NCBI GenBank assembly: GCA_002733125.1
Contig: NVUM01000005.1
Coordinates: 36,076-100,075, forward strand
Length of the DNA stretch: 64,000 nucleotides
Reading direction: 5' to 3'
Source of the DNA: Porticoccus sp.
Lineage (GTDB): Bacteria > Pseudomonadota > Gammaproteobacteria > Pseudomonadales > Porticoccaceae
Under the pieces are notes generated by a model, which saw nothing but the letters and a program-made list of their open reading frames with translations, was not told the DNA's origin and made no database searches. Both the position numbers and the translations under genes were made by a program. Of the stretch, positions 1 to 10,248 are shown piece after piece (the stretch's first letter is position 1; each line of letters starts with the position of its first letter).

Positions 1-634
1 CATACAACCACGCGTCGTCGGTGCGATTGTTCCACTCCCAGCGCCCAGGGGTAGCGGGCATCCATTCACCTGACCAGTGCACAAAAATTACGTCAAGCTG
101 GCGCCATTGGCATGGACCGGTTGCTCCCGCTGCAGTGCATTGAGTATTGCGGAGAGAACCTATGTTTTTGGACAGATCAGAGGCCGACTCGAATCTCTTA
201 AACAGATGACACTTGTTACACACAAAGGTCAGCGGAGCAGGAGCATAGCCCATCCGAAGCGGACTTAGGAATGCTAGACGATCACCAGCAAGCGGCACCA
301 CAGAAGTACCACTGAGAAGCGCCTCATCGAGGCATTGATGCGGATCGATTTGTCGATCAGAGGTACTCATTGAGTAGGCGCGAGCGAACCAGCTCTGCCA
401 GACCTCCTGCAGGCGAAGAATGATTTGCGCCTTGGTCTCAGGTCTGATCGGCGCATCGTCGACGGATGCCGAGAGGTCGGGAATTGATATACATGCGCCA
501 AGCCCCCCTTCGAAGGTAAAGAACGCCCCAGGCGCGTACGCGGACCCCAGCTGGTTGCGCGAACGAGCCATCGTAGGAGCGCTAAGTGCCTTCTCGTCAT
601 CCTCCGATGCGAGAAATGTTCTTCTTGTCGCCAT
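1..634 (-). CDS. drmB: DrmB-like DISARM protein, N-terminal part (gene runs off the left edge)
   Basis: Open frame from ATG at 634 with no stop to base 1 (absent from the ORF track because it is unterminated). Manual translation MATRRTFLASEDDEKALSAPTMARSRNQLGSAYAPGAFFTFEGGLG...FVCNKCHLFKRF, with a Cys-pair Zn-binding-like motif. Starts 1 nt after the stop of the drmA-like gene. Confidence 0.65.
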   Translation of the reverse strand, partial: MATRRTFLASEDDEKALSAPTMARSRNQLGSAYAPGAFFTFEGGLGACISIPDLSASVDDAPIRPETKAQIILRLQEVWQSWFARAYSMSTSDRQIDPHQCLDEALLSGTSVVPLAGDRLAFLSPLRMGYAPAPLTFVCNKCHLFKRFESASDLSKNIGSLRNTQCTAAGATGPCQWRQLDVIFVHWSGEWMPATPGRWEWNNRTDDAWLY

Positions 635-635
635 A

Positions 636-3600
636 TCAGTCTCCTGCCTGTGAGTTATCCGTGCCATCGTTGTTAGCGACACCGTGACGAATCAAGTCCA
701 TCACCATCTGAACTTCGCCTGACAACTGCTTACGCCCTCCCCCGTCGCGGGATGAAACTTGAATGATGCCTCCTTGATCGACATCTCGTAGCGACGTCAT
801 CGGCTTTAATAACAAATCTGTCTGACTCTTGAAATAGCCGTCCATCGTGCCACTACCCCAGAGCGGGCTGCTCCATGTATCCACGATAAGGCTCCGCGTA
901 CGCTGGTCGATTCGTTGACGATAGTGATCTTCTCCTTCGGGAGCGAAACCACCTCGCAGACCTACCGCAAGTTCGATAAATCGGTTGATTTCGTCAATGA
1001 GAGCGTCTCCTCTTCTGGAGAGCTCTCTTCGCACATTCGGAATGATGGTGAAGTCCGGTGTCTTATTCTTTTCATTCTCCGGAAGACGTAGCAATTCGTG
1101 ACTTGGCAATACTCCAAGCATATATGCCTGAAAAAGGCTCGGAAACACACGTTCAATGGCACGTTCTGCCCAGCGATCAATAGCCGCGGGCTGAACCATA
1201 CGCTCAAGAAAACGATGGAAGATATCAAAGACATGGACAATATGACGGTCGCGACGGCGTTGTGGCGTTGGCAGCAATACAACGAAGCCGATATGCATAC
1301 GCCCGACACGTGACGAGGCTTGGATGTATTCAGCGATATCTGAGGGCATACCGGCGAAAAACATTGAGTTGAACTCATCGACATCAACACCATGCGAGAT
1401 GGCAGATGTGGCGATGACGGAGCGTAATTGCTCGCGGATAGGCGAAAGAGGCTGCCCCGGATCCACGCGCAGCTGAGCTGTGTCCACCACTGCCTGAATT
1501 TCACCCTGCTCCACTGAGCCTGTAATGAGTCTTGTGTCGATCCCAGCCAGTTCGATGCCTTCGTTGAGATGACGCTTACGTGTCTCCTCTGCCTCGGCGG
1601 CCATAATCTGATCGCCACCCTTTTTATTAGTTACATAAGTCAGTGCGATACGATGCAAATCGACGAGTGTTACGAGTTCCGAAGCACTTGCCGCCAACAG
1701 AACTTCCTTGTGTAGTCCTTGAATTGGCCCCGGCGATACGTGATCGGCCAGTTGCTGTTGCACTAACCTGAGCTGATGGTCATCGCCACTCACAAGGCTG
1801 TCGAACAGACGCGTGATGATCAAGTGGAAGCCTGAAAGAACCGCCACACTTGTCGAGGTGTGAGGCTTACCATTAGTCATGAACGCCGTATACACACGAG
1901 CTTGTTGGCTGGCAACTTCGATATTTGGATTGGCTCGCCGAGCAACTTCTTCGACGGCAGCCTCCGCAGGCTCTGCGTAAAAAGACCCGTATAGCGAAGG
2001 CCCTGGCTCAGGAAACTGCGTGGCTGGAATTGAACGTTGGTACAAGTGCTCTAGCTGCCGCTCCGGATCTGAAACCGTCGCTGATGCAGCGATAATCTTG
2101 GCTCGTCGACGTCGCCCTTGAGGATCAACTGCAACAAACTCACTCAGCGGCTTGCCTAGGTATTCGAAAACAGCATCTAGCGTCGACTCGAATAGCCCCG
2201 CGAAAGTACCCAATGACTCATCAAGTAGGTGCGCCTCATCCTGAATAGTAAGACTGGGAAAAGGGTCATGAAATATCCTCTGCCCCGATTTATAAGCGGG
2301 ATACACACCCTCCATACCTTTGGTTTCTGGCCCCAGGGCAAGCTCCTTATTGTCAGGGATATAGAGACGCCCATTGGCAGGTTTGAACCATGGCGCGGCT
2401 CCGAACATGCCATAAATGCGTCGAATGGTCCGACTGGAATGTCCAATAAGTGCCAGTTTATCGACCGTACCGAGCAGTACGGATGGCGCTAGATCATAGA
2501 TGTCTTCATCAACGATGTAGAACGGCAGCGGCTGCCATTGCCCCTGATTAGAATCGCACTGAATATCGGTACAGACGTGCCCAAGCGTCTGGTCACCGTG
2601 CTCAACAAACAGACGGAGCGCAGTTTCTTCCTGGCAAAACGGGCACTTGGGCAGCTTTCTCCAAGCGCGCAGTGCGGCGGAGTACTTCGCGTCGTCCTCC
2701 CGAAGTCCCTCCTCATCCGTCAACCCTGGCGGCGTAGTTGTGACTTGAGGGATGCTTTTGACGCCTTTTGTATTGTGGCGGTTCGGCGAACCTCCACTCC
2801 CTACCCAAAAACCGATGGACAACCTATCACCAGAGTATTCATACCGTCGGCGCACACGTTCAGCCCAAGCGAGCACACGAGCACAACGTTGTGCCTGCTG
2901 AATCGTGAGCAACCGCAATGGATAACGAATCAATGCGGTAACACCGCGTTGCTTCCCGCGTAGCCTGTCGAGCATCAGGTTAAAGACGAGCAAGCCGAAA
3001 AATGCCTCAGACTTACCTCCACCCGTGGCAAAGTACAGGAGGGTAACAGCGTCATCGCGACGCTCGTCGTAGAAATGGCTAAACTCTTTGATACGGGAGG
3101 CCAGCGCTGGGATATTAGCAATGATGAAGGCCAGCTGGAAAAGGCGCCACTCATTATTGTCGTGCTTGAATCGCGATTGCATGAAGTCAGCCATCGCTTC
3201 GTTCATTGCAAGCCAAGCTTCGTAGACGATAGCTTTTGGATTCGATTGTTGCCCTCGTTCTTGCCATACCGACTTGGACTCTCGTAAGCATTCAAGCCCA
3301 GCCGCGATCGAGTTCATTTCTGCTGCCCACTTGACAATATCCGACCGTAAAGCCTCCGTCTCTCGTGCGATGCCTTCGCTATCAGATGAATCAAGTCCTT
3401 CTTTAGGATTCACCTCACCAGGTAACGTATCCATCCATGCCTGCATGGCTGGCACGAGCGGCTCTATTCCTTTTAGGCCTTCAGGCTTCGCAAGCAGGCG
3501 CACTTTCCGTTTTACTCCATTGGCACTGGTCGGCACGATACGTGGCTGTATGTAGCGTGGAGTCCAAGTGGTTTCTAACACTGAAAGTTCAGGCTCTGAT

Positions 3601-4841
3601 TCTACGCGAACAACCCCACAGTTATGTCCCATTGCCGGATAGTTAAGGTATTTGTTGAATCGGTATGAAGGCTTGATGCGCTCCAGCCTTAGCGAGTGGT
3701 GATCCGCCGATGGCAACTGAGAGCGCAGTGATACGAGAAAGACAGCTTCTTCGGTCTCGTCGACATGCTGGCGAGGAGCCTGGCTAACATTCTCCAGTGC
3801 TACAAACAAGTTGCACCTCGAACTATCAAGCCAATCAGTACTAAATTGAATATCCCAATTAAGCTGAATATTTGGAATAGCTATTGGTAAGTCAGACTTT
3901 CGGACTCTGTCGAGGAAGTCTAGCCAATTGGTGTACTGGCTAGCTGGAATGGTGAGCTGGCGACGATATCCCCACTCCTTTCCTCCTGTCTCTGGATCAT
4001 CGCTATGAACCCATTCATCCAACCGTTTGACGATGGCATCGTTCATACGCCCAGCATGCTCATCGGCGTCGCGTTGAAGTTGAACACTGGATCTAGAGGT
4101 ATCCAGTTCAAGCGCAGGGAGGTCAACCTCCAAACGCATCCACTTGTGAGGAACTGCTAGGGGTTCAAAATGTTCATCCTTGATTGGAGGCGTTCCAGGC
4201 GCGGTAACGGGAAATGCTTCTTTCAGCGTATCACCTGACTCGTCTCCTCCAGTATCGCCACCTGCTTCAGTTTCAGTAGCTTCCTGTGGTAAGTCAGAGG
4301 TCAGCAAATGCCTTGGGATACCCTTGGCAGCATATACTTCATCAACAACCTTTTTGCGAATTTCGAGCCAGCCCGGATGCTTCCACTTGGAAGTGTATGT
4401 GCCTTTGGCCTTCTCCCACTCTTCATCCAAACGTTTGTTACGCTCGGCTTTGAGTTCATCAATCACAGCTTGTCGCAACATGAAGACTGGCCTGCAGTTG
4501 GGGCGCTTGAGATCCTTTTCATGCGGTAAGACACGCACATACAATGAAAGCTGCGGCTGAATTGTTATCACCGAAGGAGATGTCGCATTTAGCTGCATCT
4601 GCAGCCCGTGTGATGAAACCCAGATAGGTGAAGTCACCTCGTCGTCGCCAGACGGGTTACGTTGCGGCAAGAGAAAACCAGAATTCAAGAGCGCCCTTGG
4701 GCGGGCTCCGAACAAATACTGCCCCGTGGAGCCCTGGCCGCTCAGTTGCGCATAAGTCAGGTTAAGAATGCTATCAACCACTGCTTCCTTCAAGGTGGAT
4801 GAAATCTTGGCGGGGTCATCTCGGACTACAGATTGATTCAT
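636..4841 (-). CDS. drmA: DISARM DrmA-like superfamily 2 helicase (1401 aa)
   Basis: Walker A 'YFATGGGKSEAF', 'IRYPLRLLTIQQAQR', DEAH-type box 'LTIQDEAHLLDE', SAT-like 'IIAASATVSDPERQ', C-terminal helicase motif 'QASSRVGR'. Confidence 0.8.
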   Translation of the reverse strand: MNQSVVRDDPAKISSTLKEAVVDSILNLTYAQLSGQGSTGQYLFGARPRALLNSGFLLPQRNPSGDDEVTSPIWVSSHGLQMQLNATSPSVITIQPQLSLYVRVLPHEKDLKRPNCRPVFMLRQAVIDELKAERNKRLDEEWEKAKGTYTSKWKHPGWLEIRKKVVDEVYAAKGIPRHLLTSDLPQEATETEAGGDTGGDESGDTLKEAFPVTAPGTPPIKDEHFEPLAVPHKWMRLEVDLPALELDTSRSSVQLQRDADEHAGRMNDAIVKRLDEWVHSDDPETGGKEWGYRRQLTIPASQYTNWLDFLDRVRKSDLPIAIPNIQLNWDIQFSTDWLDSSRCNLFVALENVSQAPRQHVDETEEAVFLVSLRSQLPSADHHSLRLERIKPSYRFNKYLNYPAMGHNCGVVRVESEPELSVLETTWTPRYIQPRIVPTSANGVKRKVRLLAKPEGLKGIEPLVPAMQAWMDTLPGEVNPKEGLDSSDSEGIARETEALRSDIVKWAAEMNSIAAGLECLRESKSVWQERGQQSNPKAIVYEAWLAMNEAMADFMQSRFKHDNNEWRLFQLAFIIANIPALASRIKEFSHFYDERRDDAVTLLYFATGGGKSEAFFGLLVFNLMLDRLRGKQRGVTALIRYPLRLLTIQQAQRCARVLAWAERVRRRYEYSGDRLSIGFWVGSGGSPNRHNTKGVKSIPQVTTTPPGLTDEEGLREDDAKYSAALRAWRKLPKCPFCQEETALRLFVEHGDQTLGHVCTDIQCDSNQGQWQPLPFYIVDEDIYDLAPSVLLGTVDKLALIGHSSRTIRRIYGMFGAAPWFKPANGRLYIPDNKELALGPETKGMEGVYPAYKSGQRIFHDPFPSLTIQDEAHLLDESLGTFAGLFESTLDAVFEYLGKPLSEFVAVDPQGRRRRAKIIAASATVSDPERQLEHLYQRSIPATQFPEPGPSLYGSFYAEPAEAAVEEVARRANPNIEVASQQARVYTAFMTNGKPHTSTSVAVLSGFHLIITRLFDSLVSGDDHQLRLVQQQLADHVSPGPIQGLHKEVLLAASASELVTLVDLHRIALTYVTNKKGGDQIMAAEAEETRKRHLNEGIELAGIDTRLITGSVEQGEIQAVVDTAQLRVDPGQPLSPIREQLRSVIATSAISHGVDVDEFNSMFFAGMPSDIAEYIQASSRVGRMHIGFVVLLPTPQRRRDRHIVHVFDIFHRFLERMVQPAAIDRWAERAIERVFPSLFQAYMLGVLPSHELLRLPENEKNKTPDFTIIPNVRRELSRRGDALIDEINRFIELAVGLRGGFAPEGEDHYRQRIDQRTRSLIVDTWSSPLWGSGTMDGYFKSQTDLLLKPMTSLRDVDQGGIIQVSSRDGGGRKQLSGEVQMVMDLIRHGVANNDGTDNSQAGD

Positions 4842-7651
4842 ATATTCTGCTCCTTGACAGAGCTAATCCATTCGATGGTTGCCACGCTCTCACGAGCGTG
4901 ATCGAACAATAGTGTAAGTGTCTGTCGTTTGATATTGGAGTTGGTCATGACTGACTCGGGCTGCAATAGCATATAAGCGTAGATATCTGAGATATGTCGA
5001 CCATCCAGTCGGCGTGAGTTTCGAACAGCCATGATAACGCGCTGCCATTGATATGCTGCTTCCAAGGGAGAAAACCCTAAAATATCTGCAAATGCTTTGA
5101 AGGCTGCTTCACTTCGTGGGGCTTGTGGTCGAAGCTCCTCGAAAGGAGTATTTGGCGATTCACCCAGATCTATCCACTGTCGTATTGACGCCTCCTTCGG
5201 TAAATCAGTTTCCAACCTAGGATCAGTATCGAGGATTCGCTTACGCAGCTCCCTGGCGTTATCGGCAAGCGTACCTTCCGAGAATTTTTCAGTGAAGCGC
5301 TTTTGTACTTGTTCATGATAGCTGCGCAATGCCTCTTCAAATGTCTTATCTGTATGAATAGGAACACCAGCCTCACGTAGCACTTGCTCAACCATTTCAC
5401 GCAGTTCAGCCGACATAACAAACAGCTTGTCACCCACTTCTAATGACTTGATTTGGCAGACTCTGAATCCCCGGTCTGATGAGTGCAATGATGTAGGATC
5501 GTAAACGTAGACCTCAGAGCTTTCTCGTCGATACTGAGTAGTGCCATTATCCAGTCGAATGATCCATGCATCAGGATCGATACCCTTGTATTCAGCGGAT
5601 ACCTCCCCGGAAAGATCTACACGAAAGGTAGGCAAAGTATAGTCACTGGTAGACAAAACTGATGCATCGTTCGGAAGGTCCTTTAATTGACGAAGAATTG
5701 ATTCAATTCGCGGCTTAAAAGATCTAAATTCTGAGAAATTTTCAATAATGGGTTTTAGAGAGGCACGCAAAAACTGACCTGCTCGTTGTGTGAGGAGAAT
5801 CACTGAGTGTGCAGGCACTCGATCATCGGTAAGAACTAATCTCAGACAAACTTCATTCAGACCTGCAAAGACAAGTGTAGACCTCTCACTCTGTCCCAGA
5901 TGTTCTTCAAAATGTGTAGCTGAAATAAGATGAACGCGGTCTCTGAAGGCATCGAATAAGATACCCCCTGGATATTGACGGTACTCCGCTAGAAAGCGCT
6001 CCGCCAATCTACGATAAAGGGCACTGGTAAACACGACGGTGACCTCGTGCTTTTTTCCTTTAATTGCATTTGCTACGATCTCAGCCAATTTGTGAGCAAA
6101 AGGAGTTGCTTCTTGATAGCTGGCGAACAGCTCAGAGCCTTTATCTATACATTCCATCAATGCGGAACGGCTTTCTCCAACTCCCACGTCACGATCAAAT
6201 TGGTTTAGCACACTAATTTGAGTAAGCCAATCAAAAGCTACTCGGGTGTGCGCAGCTACATCAGGCCCTGATAAGTATTCGGATAAGTGCTTTATACCGC
6301 ATGGAAGAGCAGCAATACGTGATACATACGCCGCTGCATCCACTAGGGGTTTGGCTCCTTCTCTCCCCCCAGGAGTACCTCTAGCAATCCGCGTCAATTT
6401 ATTGGCAACTTTAGCGACATCCGAATCGACAATATAGACTTCGAACTCCTTTGGAACGGGATGCAGGCATTCGTATACCCCTTTAGACAATAGCCCTTCA
6501 GCTCCGACAGTACTTGGGAAACCATCAATCTTAAAATGCTGAGGTGTTTTCCAACGTAGATCTGGCTCACGCTTATTGTTACGTTTCCAGAGTTCATCCT
6601 TCAGCTTATATGCCGAATGAGGCTCATCCGTGACAACAATCACACCGGGAGGTTTTTCATAAAAAACTTCTTCTAGCGCCATGCAGAAACGTGCAATTCT
6701 CCCCTTCCAACCGGGAGCCTCCAATCGAACAGCACGTGTAGCAGAAATTAGCACCACCTCAGGTGGAGAGAGACCAGCAAGTTCTTTGAGCGCCTTATTC
6801 AACTCCTCATCCGACATTCGGCCATCGAGCGCGAATAAAGCATCTGGAGCCGACCTCGGGGCCCCTATGACTTTGCACTGCAACTCCTTCAAGGACTTAG
6901 CATGTGCTCGCTTCACCAACTTAGTACGTATAAGCGCAAGCAGCTTGTCAGTGCAGGGTTCCCATTTTTCAAACTCAGGTGTAGCAAGAAAGCTAGGCAA
7001 TAACTCTCCTATGGTTGGATTGAAATGCTTCCCCTCAGCATTTGGTAAACTGGCGTCACTGAAGGAGTAGAAGTAAGCATCTTTATCAGGAAAAGAGCGT
7101 TTAACTAAACTGTTGGGGGACACCTCGGCCAGTCTATTTGCTATATCTAGTACTGCAGTTCGATCGAAATGAATATGATTAAGGGGATAGAACACATTCG
7201 TCTTTACTGGAAAAAGAACCCCTCTGATGCCTTGTTTATCTCCTTCTTGCCAACGTGCCAGAGTCGCCAACGCATGCACTAATGTTAATGTCTTCAACGT
7301 AGCCGGCCATACAAGCGCAATGTGTCGTGAGCGATATTCGGCTGCATATAGATACAAATCTGCCAATTCAACTAATGTGCTGGATGGGGTACTCGGGAAT
7401 TCATCTTCGTCTCGAAATAAATCTATCAACGAACTCTGGACTCGTCGAATAATCGGAGGTAAAGGTTTCGGCTTCTGTTTTTCTTTGCCCTCCTGCTTTT
7501 CCTTATTCTTACGAGATGGGCCTATCGTTTTTGACACAAGATCAGGATTGCGCTGCTTCTTTCTGGCGAGTAAATTCAGCGCGTTTTGTTTCGCCTCTTG
7601 CCGCTGCTTCTCCGCCTCCTTTAGATCTTTGAACTTGTCTTTACGCGCCAT
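4838..7651 (-). CDS. drmE: DrmE-like DISARM protein (937 aa)
   Basis: Large protein directly upstream of drmA with 4-bp ATGA overlap. N-terminal 'LYLYAAEYRSRHIALVWPATLKTLTLVHALATLARWQEGDKQGIRGVLFPVKTNVFYPLNHIHFDR' resembles the DrmE family from memory. Confidence 0.6.
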   Translation of the reverse strand: MARKDKFKDLKEAEKQRQEAKQNALNLLARKKQRNPDLVSKTIGPSRKNKEKQEGKEKQKPKPLPPIIRRVQSSLIDLFRDEDEFPSTPSSTLVELADLYLYAAEYRSRHIALVWPATLKTLTLVHALATLARWQEGDKQGIRGVLFPVKTNVFYPLNHIHFDRTAVLDIANRLAEVSPNSLVKRSFPDKDAYFYSFSDASLPNAEGKHFNPTIGELLPSFLATPEFEKWEPCTDKLLALIRTKLVKRAHAKSLKELQCKVIGAPRSAPDALFALDGRMSDEELNKALKELAGLSPPEVVLISATRAVRLEAPGWKGRIARFCMALEEVFYEKPPGVIVVTDEPHSAYKLKDELWKRNNKREPDLRWKTPQHFKIDGFPSTVGAEGLLSKGVYECLHPVPKEFEVYIVDSDVAKVANKLTRIARGTPGGREGAKPLVDAAAYVSRIAALPCGIKHLSEYLSGPDVAAHTRVAFDWLTQISVLNQFDRDVGVGESRSALMECIDKGSELFASYQEATPFAHKLAEIVANAIKGKKHEVTVVFTSALYRRLAERFLAEYRQYPGGILFDAFRDRVHLISATHFEEHLGQSERSTLVFAGLNEVCLRLVLTDDRVPAHSVILLTQRAGQFLRASLKPIIENFSEFRSFKPRIESILRQLKDLPNDASVLSTSDYTLPTFRVDLSGEVSAEYKGIDPDAWIIRLDNGTTQYRRESSEVYVYDPTSLHSSDRGFRVCQIKSLEVGDKLFVMSAELREMVEQVLREAGVPIHTDKTFEEALRSYHEQVQKRFTEKFSEGTLADNARELRKRILDTDPRLETDLPKEASIRQWIDLGESPNTPFEELRPQAPRSEAAFKAFADILGFSPLEAAYQWQRVIMAVRNSRRLDGRHISDIYAYMLLQPESVMTNSNIKRQTLTLLFDHARESVATIEWISSVKEQNI

Positions 7652-7688
7652 AGGACTTGTCCTGATATAGGGAGTAGCTTATGAGTGA

Positions 7689-9422
7689 CTAATTTCCAAA
7701 AGCACTCTGTGCTGCTTCTTCGAAATCACGCCCCTCCGATAAAAGTTTTTTCAACTTATCGGGGTTTGGCAGAGGTAACTGCTTAAGCTCAAAAATAGAC
7801 ACATTCGTTGCTCCAGATATACACCTAAAACACCTATCGATTATTGATAAACCTAGCAAAAGGGACAATTGCGCAGGTGCCAATGCTGGCTCTGGCACAG
7901 TTTGTTCTAGGATGACCGTATGGTTTTCACCAACAAATCCACCGTAAGTCTCTAGAATTTCATCCGGAACAGTTGCTGCAATTAAGCGCCTCGACTGATC
8001 ATTCGAGGTTACACGTTGCAAGATGACGCTAGGGTGTCGAACTATTGATTGGTGTGACTTCGAGCCTAGGTCCACAAAGCAAGGTTCCTTGTTGAGCTTA
8101 GGGGACCCATCGAACCGCAAACGTCCATCAGAAGCTATGTCACTGGACCAGAGGAGTGGAATAGCTGAAATAGCTTTTGCCTTAGCAACATTCTTTGCCG
8201 ATAAATAGGTAGGACGCTGGTCACGGTTCCATACAAATGCTCCAATCCGAGCCTTATAGCCATAATCAACAATGGTAAACTTGGACTTCGTCGCTCGACG
8301 TAATAGTTCAGTATCACTTTCAGACCGAGGAATGGGCCATGCCGAACCAGAGTTTGGTAGCGAGCATTTCCCAACATTCACATACTTCCCATCTCGAGAT
8401 ACGACACATACCCTCGCAACTCCATCAACGGTATTTCCTCCTTCTTGGCGCTGCATAAGAGTAAGAGCGGTTTCCTGCTCAACGTCTATGAAAACGCCCA
8501 AACGATCACTCACCATGCCGATACTAAGCAATTTAGTATGGGATATGAGATAAGTGCGCAACTTTGAAAAATATTGTCCCGACAAAAAACTCGTGGGCGT
8601 CACCAGAGCACATCTGCCTTGAGGTGCGAGCAGATTTACGCAAAGCGCCATAAAAAGCGCATAGAGGTTTGGCTGAGCTTCGACGATCTTCGAATACCCA
8701 TCGATATACATCTTCACTTCTTCAGATTTCATTTTACGAAACGGCGGATTGCAGACAACAACGTCCAACTTCCCCTCCAAGTGCGACATTTGGAGTAGTG
8801 AATCGGCGCATGCAATCTGAAATTTTGGGATAAATCCAGAGGTAATCACTTCCTCATGCAAAACCATGAGCAGAAAATGTCTTGAGAGCCGGCATAAGAT
8901 GTTGTCTTTATCGGTTCCGTATAAATGCTTTTGAACATGCCTAAGAATTTGCTTCGGGCTTGCCCCTTTAGCTCGCAGCATATCTTGCATTCGCATGGCG
9001 ATTGGAGTCAGGAAAGCGGCTCCGCCGCAAGCAGGGTCACAGAAACTATTAACAGTAAAATCGACCCCATCAGCCTCCAAATCGTCTAACAGACGTTTGG
9101 TAAGCGAAGGAGGAGTAAAGAACATTGCTAATTGTTTGCGATGCATATGTCCAACCAGTTGAGCATAAGCAGACGCCAACCAATATGTTGCTTCTGACAA
9201 GTCATACGATTTGATGAACTCAACAAAATCGACTACTGTGGCATCGTTCTGCAAAACGAGAGGGGCTGGCAATCCTGACCGAGGCAATCCTTGGAATGAC
9301 AGTTTGCACCAGCGCGACAATGCTGCTCCGATTAAGGCTTCAGCTGTAACTTGACGTTCACACATGGTGTGATTTAGTAAACGAACAAATCGCTGGAAAC
9401 GGGTCTTATTAGGTACAGCCAT
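7689..9422 (-). CDS. N6-adenine DNA methyltransferase associated with the DISARM operon (577 aa)
   Basis: Motif I-like 'FCDPACGGAAFLTPIA', motif IV 'VVCNPPFRKMKSEE' (NPPF, N6-adenine type). Confidence 0.8.
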   Translation of the reverse strand: MAVPNKTRFQRFVRLLNHTMCERQVTAEALIGAALSRWCKLSFQGLPRSGLPAPLVLQNDATVVDFVEFIKSYDLSEATYWLASAYAQLVGHMHRKQLAMFFTPPSLTKRLLDDLEADGVDFTVNSFCDPACGGAAFLTPIAMRMQDMLRAKGASPKQILRHVQKHLYGTDKDNILCRLSRHFLLMVLHEEVITSGFIPKFQIACADSLLQMSHLEGKLDVVVCNPPFRKMKSEEVKMYIDGYSKIVEAQPNLYALFMALCVNLLAPQGRCALVTPTSFLSGQYFSKLRTYLISHTKLLSIGMVSDRLGVFIDVEQETALTLMQRQEGGNTVDGVARVCVVSRDGKYVNVGKCSLPNSGSAWPIPRSESDTELLRRATKSKFTIVDYGYKARIGAFVWNRDQRPTYLSAKNVAKAKAISAIPLLWSSDIASDGRLRFDGSPKLNKEPCFVDLGSKSHQSIVRHPSVILQRVTSNDQSRRLIAATVPDEILETYGGFVGENHTVILEQTVPEPALAPAQLSLLLGLSIIDRCFRCISGATNVSIFELKQLPLPNPDKLKKLLSEGRDFEEAAQSAFGN

Positions 9423-9508
9423 AGATTAGTGCGTCCAGTCGATTATTATAGATTCCATATCAGCTTCGCCCGGTGCTGTCAGAAAATTCCTGTACTACAA
9501 CGAGAAGC

Positions 9509-9829
9509 TCAAACAATATCTGTCTCATTCAATACATTCCGTAACTCTTGTCCTGCTTTCTTTAAAACTTCATCGGCTCCATCTAACTCCCGCCTACCGG
9601 CATAAGCCAATGCCAACAATGTCAGGGGATGTACCTCCATCACCTGGCAGAGTTCGTCGATCTTGCTCAGTGTTGGATTCTTCAAGCCTCGCTCCAGAGA
9701 ACTCAAATAGGTACGACTGGACACCTTGGAGAACGCTTCCTGGCTTAGGCCGCGCGCTTTCCTGATTGTCTTTAACGCCTTGCCTAATGAGTTCTCCGTT
9801 GCATTATCTCGGTTTCCGTATGACGCCAT
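9509..9829 (-). CDS. XRE-family transcriptional regulator, probable regulator of the defence operon
   Basis: HTH_3-type 'LGKALKTIRKARGLSQEAFSKVSSRTYLSSLERGLKNPTLSKIDELCQVMEVHPLTLL'. Confidence 0.8.
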   Translation of the reverse strand: MASYGNRDNATENSLGKALKTIRKARGLSQEAFSKVSSRTYLSSLERGLKNPTLSKIDELCQVMEVHPLTLLALAYAGRRELDGADEVLKKAGQELRNVLNETDIV

Positions 9830-9978
9830 GCTAGTATCCGATTGCGCCCTATAGGGCTACAGACTATAGCATTCATTTAACCATGTATTCGCTTGAACTT
9901 GCACGTTCACCAAGCTCTGATAAGTCATTTTGTGCACAAATCTCCGCGCGACGAGCGGAATTTCGGACATGATTTTCC

Positions 9979-10248
9979 CTATGGCCGATCTACCGGCAGG
10001 CCTGCCGTCTTGATGGGAGTTGAGCGAGCGTCCTTCCTCCTACCCCGCCGAAACCCGCGATCCCGCGCCATAAACGCCTCCAGCATATGCGGTATCAACG
10101 TCACCGCATCCACCGGCTCGCCGTAGGTCTGGGCGTGCAGCTCGGCATAGCGCTCCAGATCCGCCTTCAGGGTCGCCGGGCAGGCAAAGGTCAGTTTGAC
10201 GGTTTCGGTCTTGGGTAGCGGTCCCAGTCGCAGCTTGTTGGTGGTCAT
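9979..10248 (-). CDS. DUF2274 domain protein, conserved gene after trbI in ICE trb clusters
   Basis: Sequence 'KLRLGPLPKTETVKLTFACPATLKADLERYAELHAQ' and position immediately after trbI with 4-bp overlap. Confidence 0.8.
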   Translation of the reverse strand: MTTNKLRLGPLPKTETVKLTFACPATLKADLERYAELHAQTYGEPVDAVTLIPHMLEAFMARDRGFRRGRRKDARSTPIKTAGLPVDRP

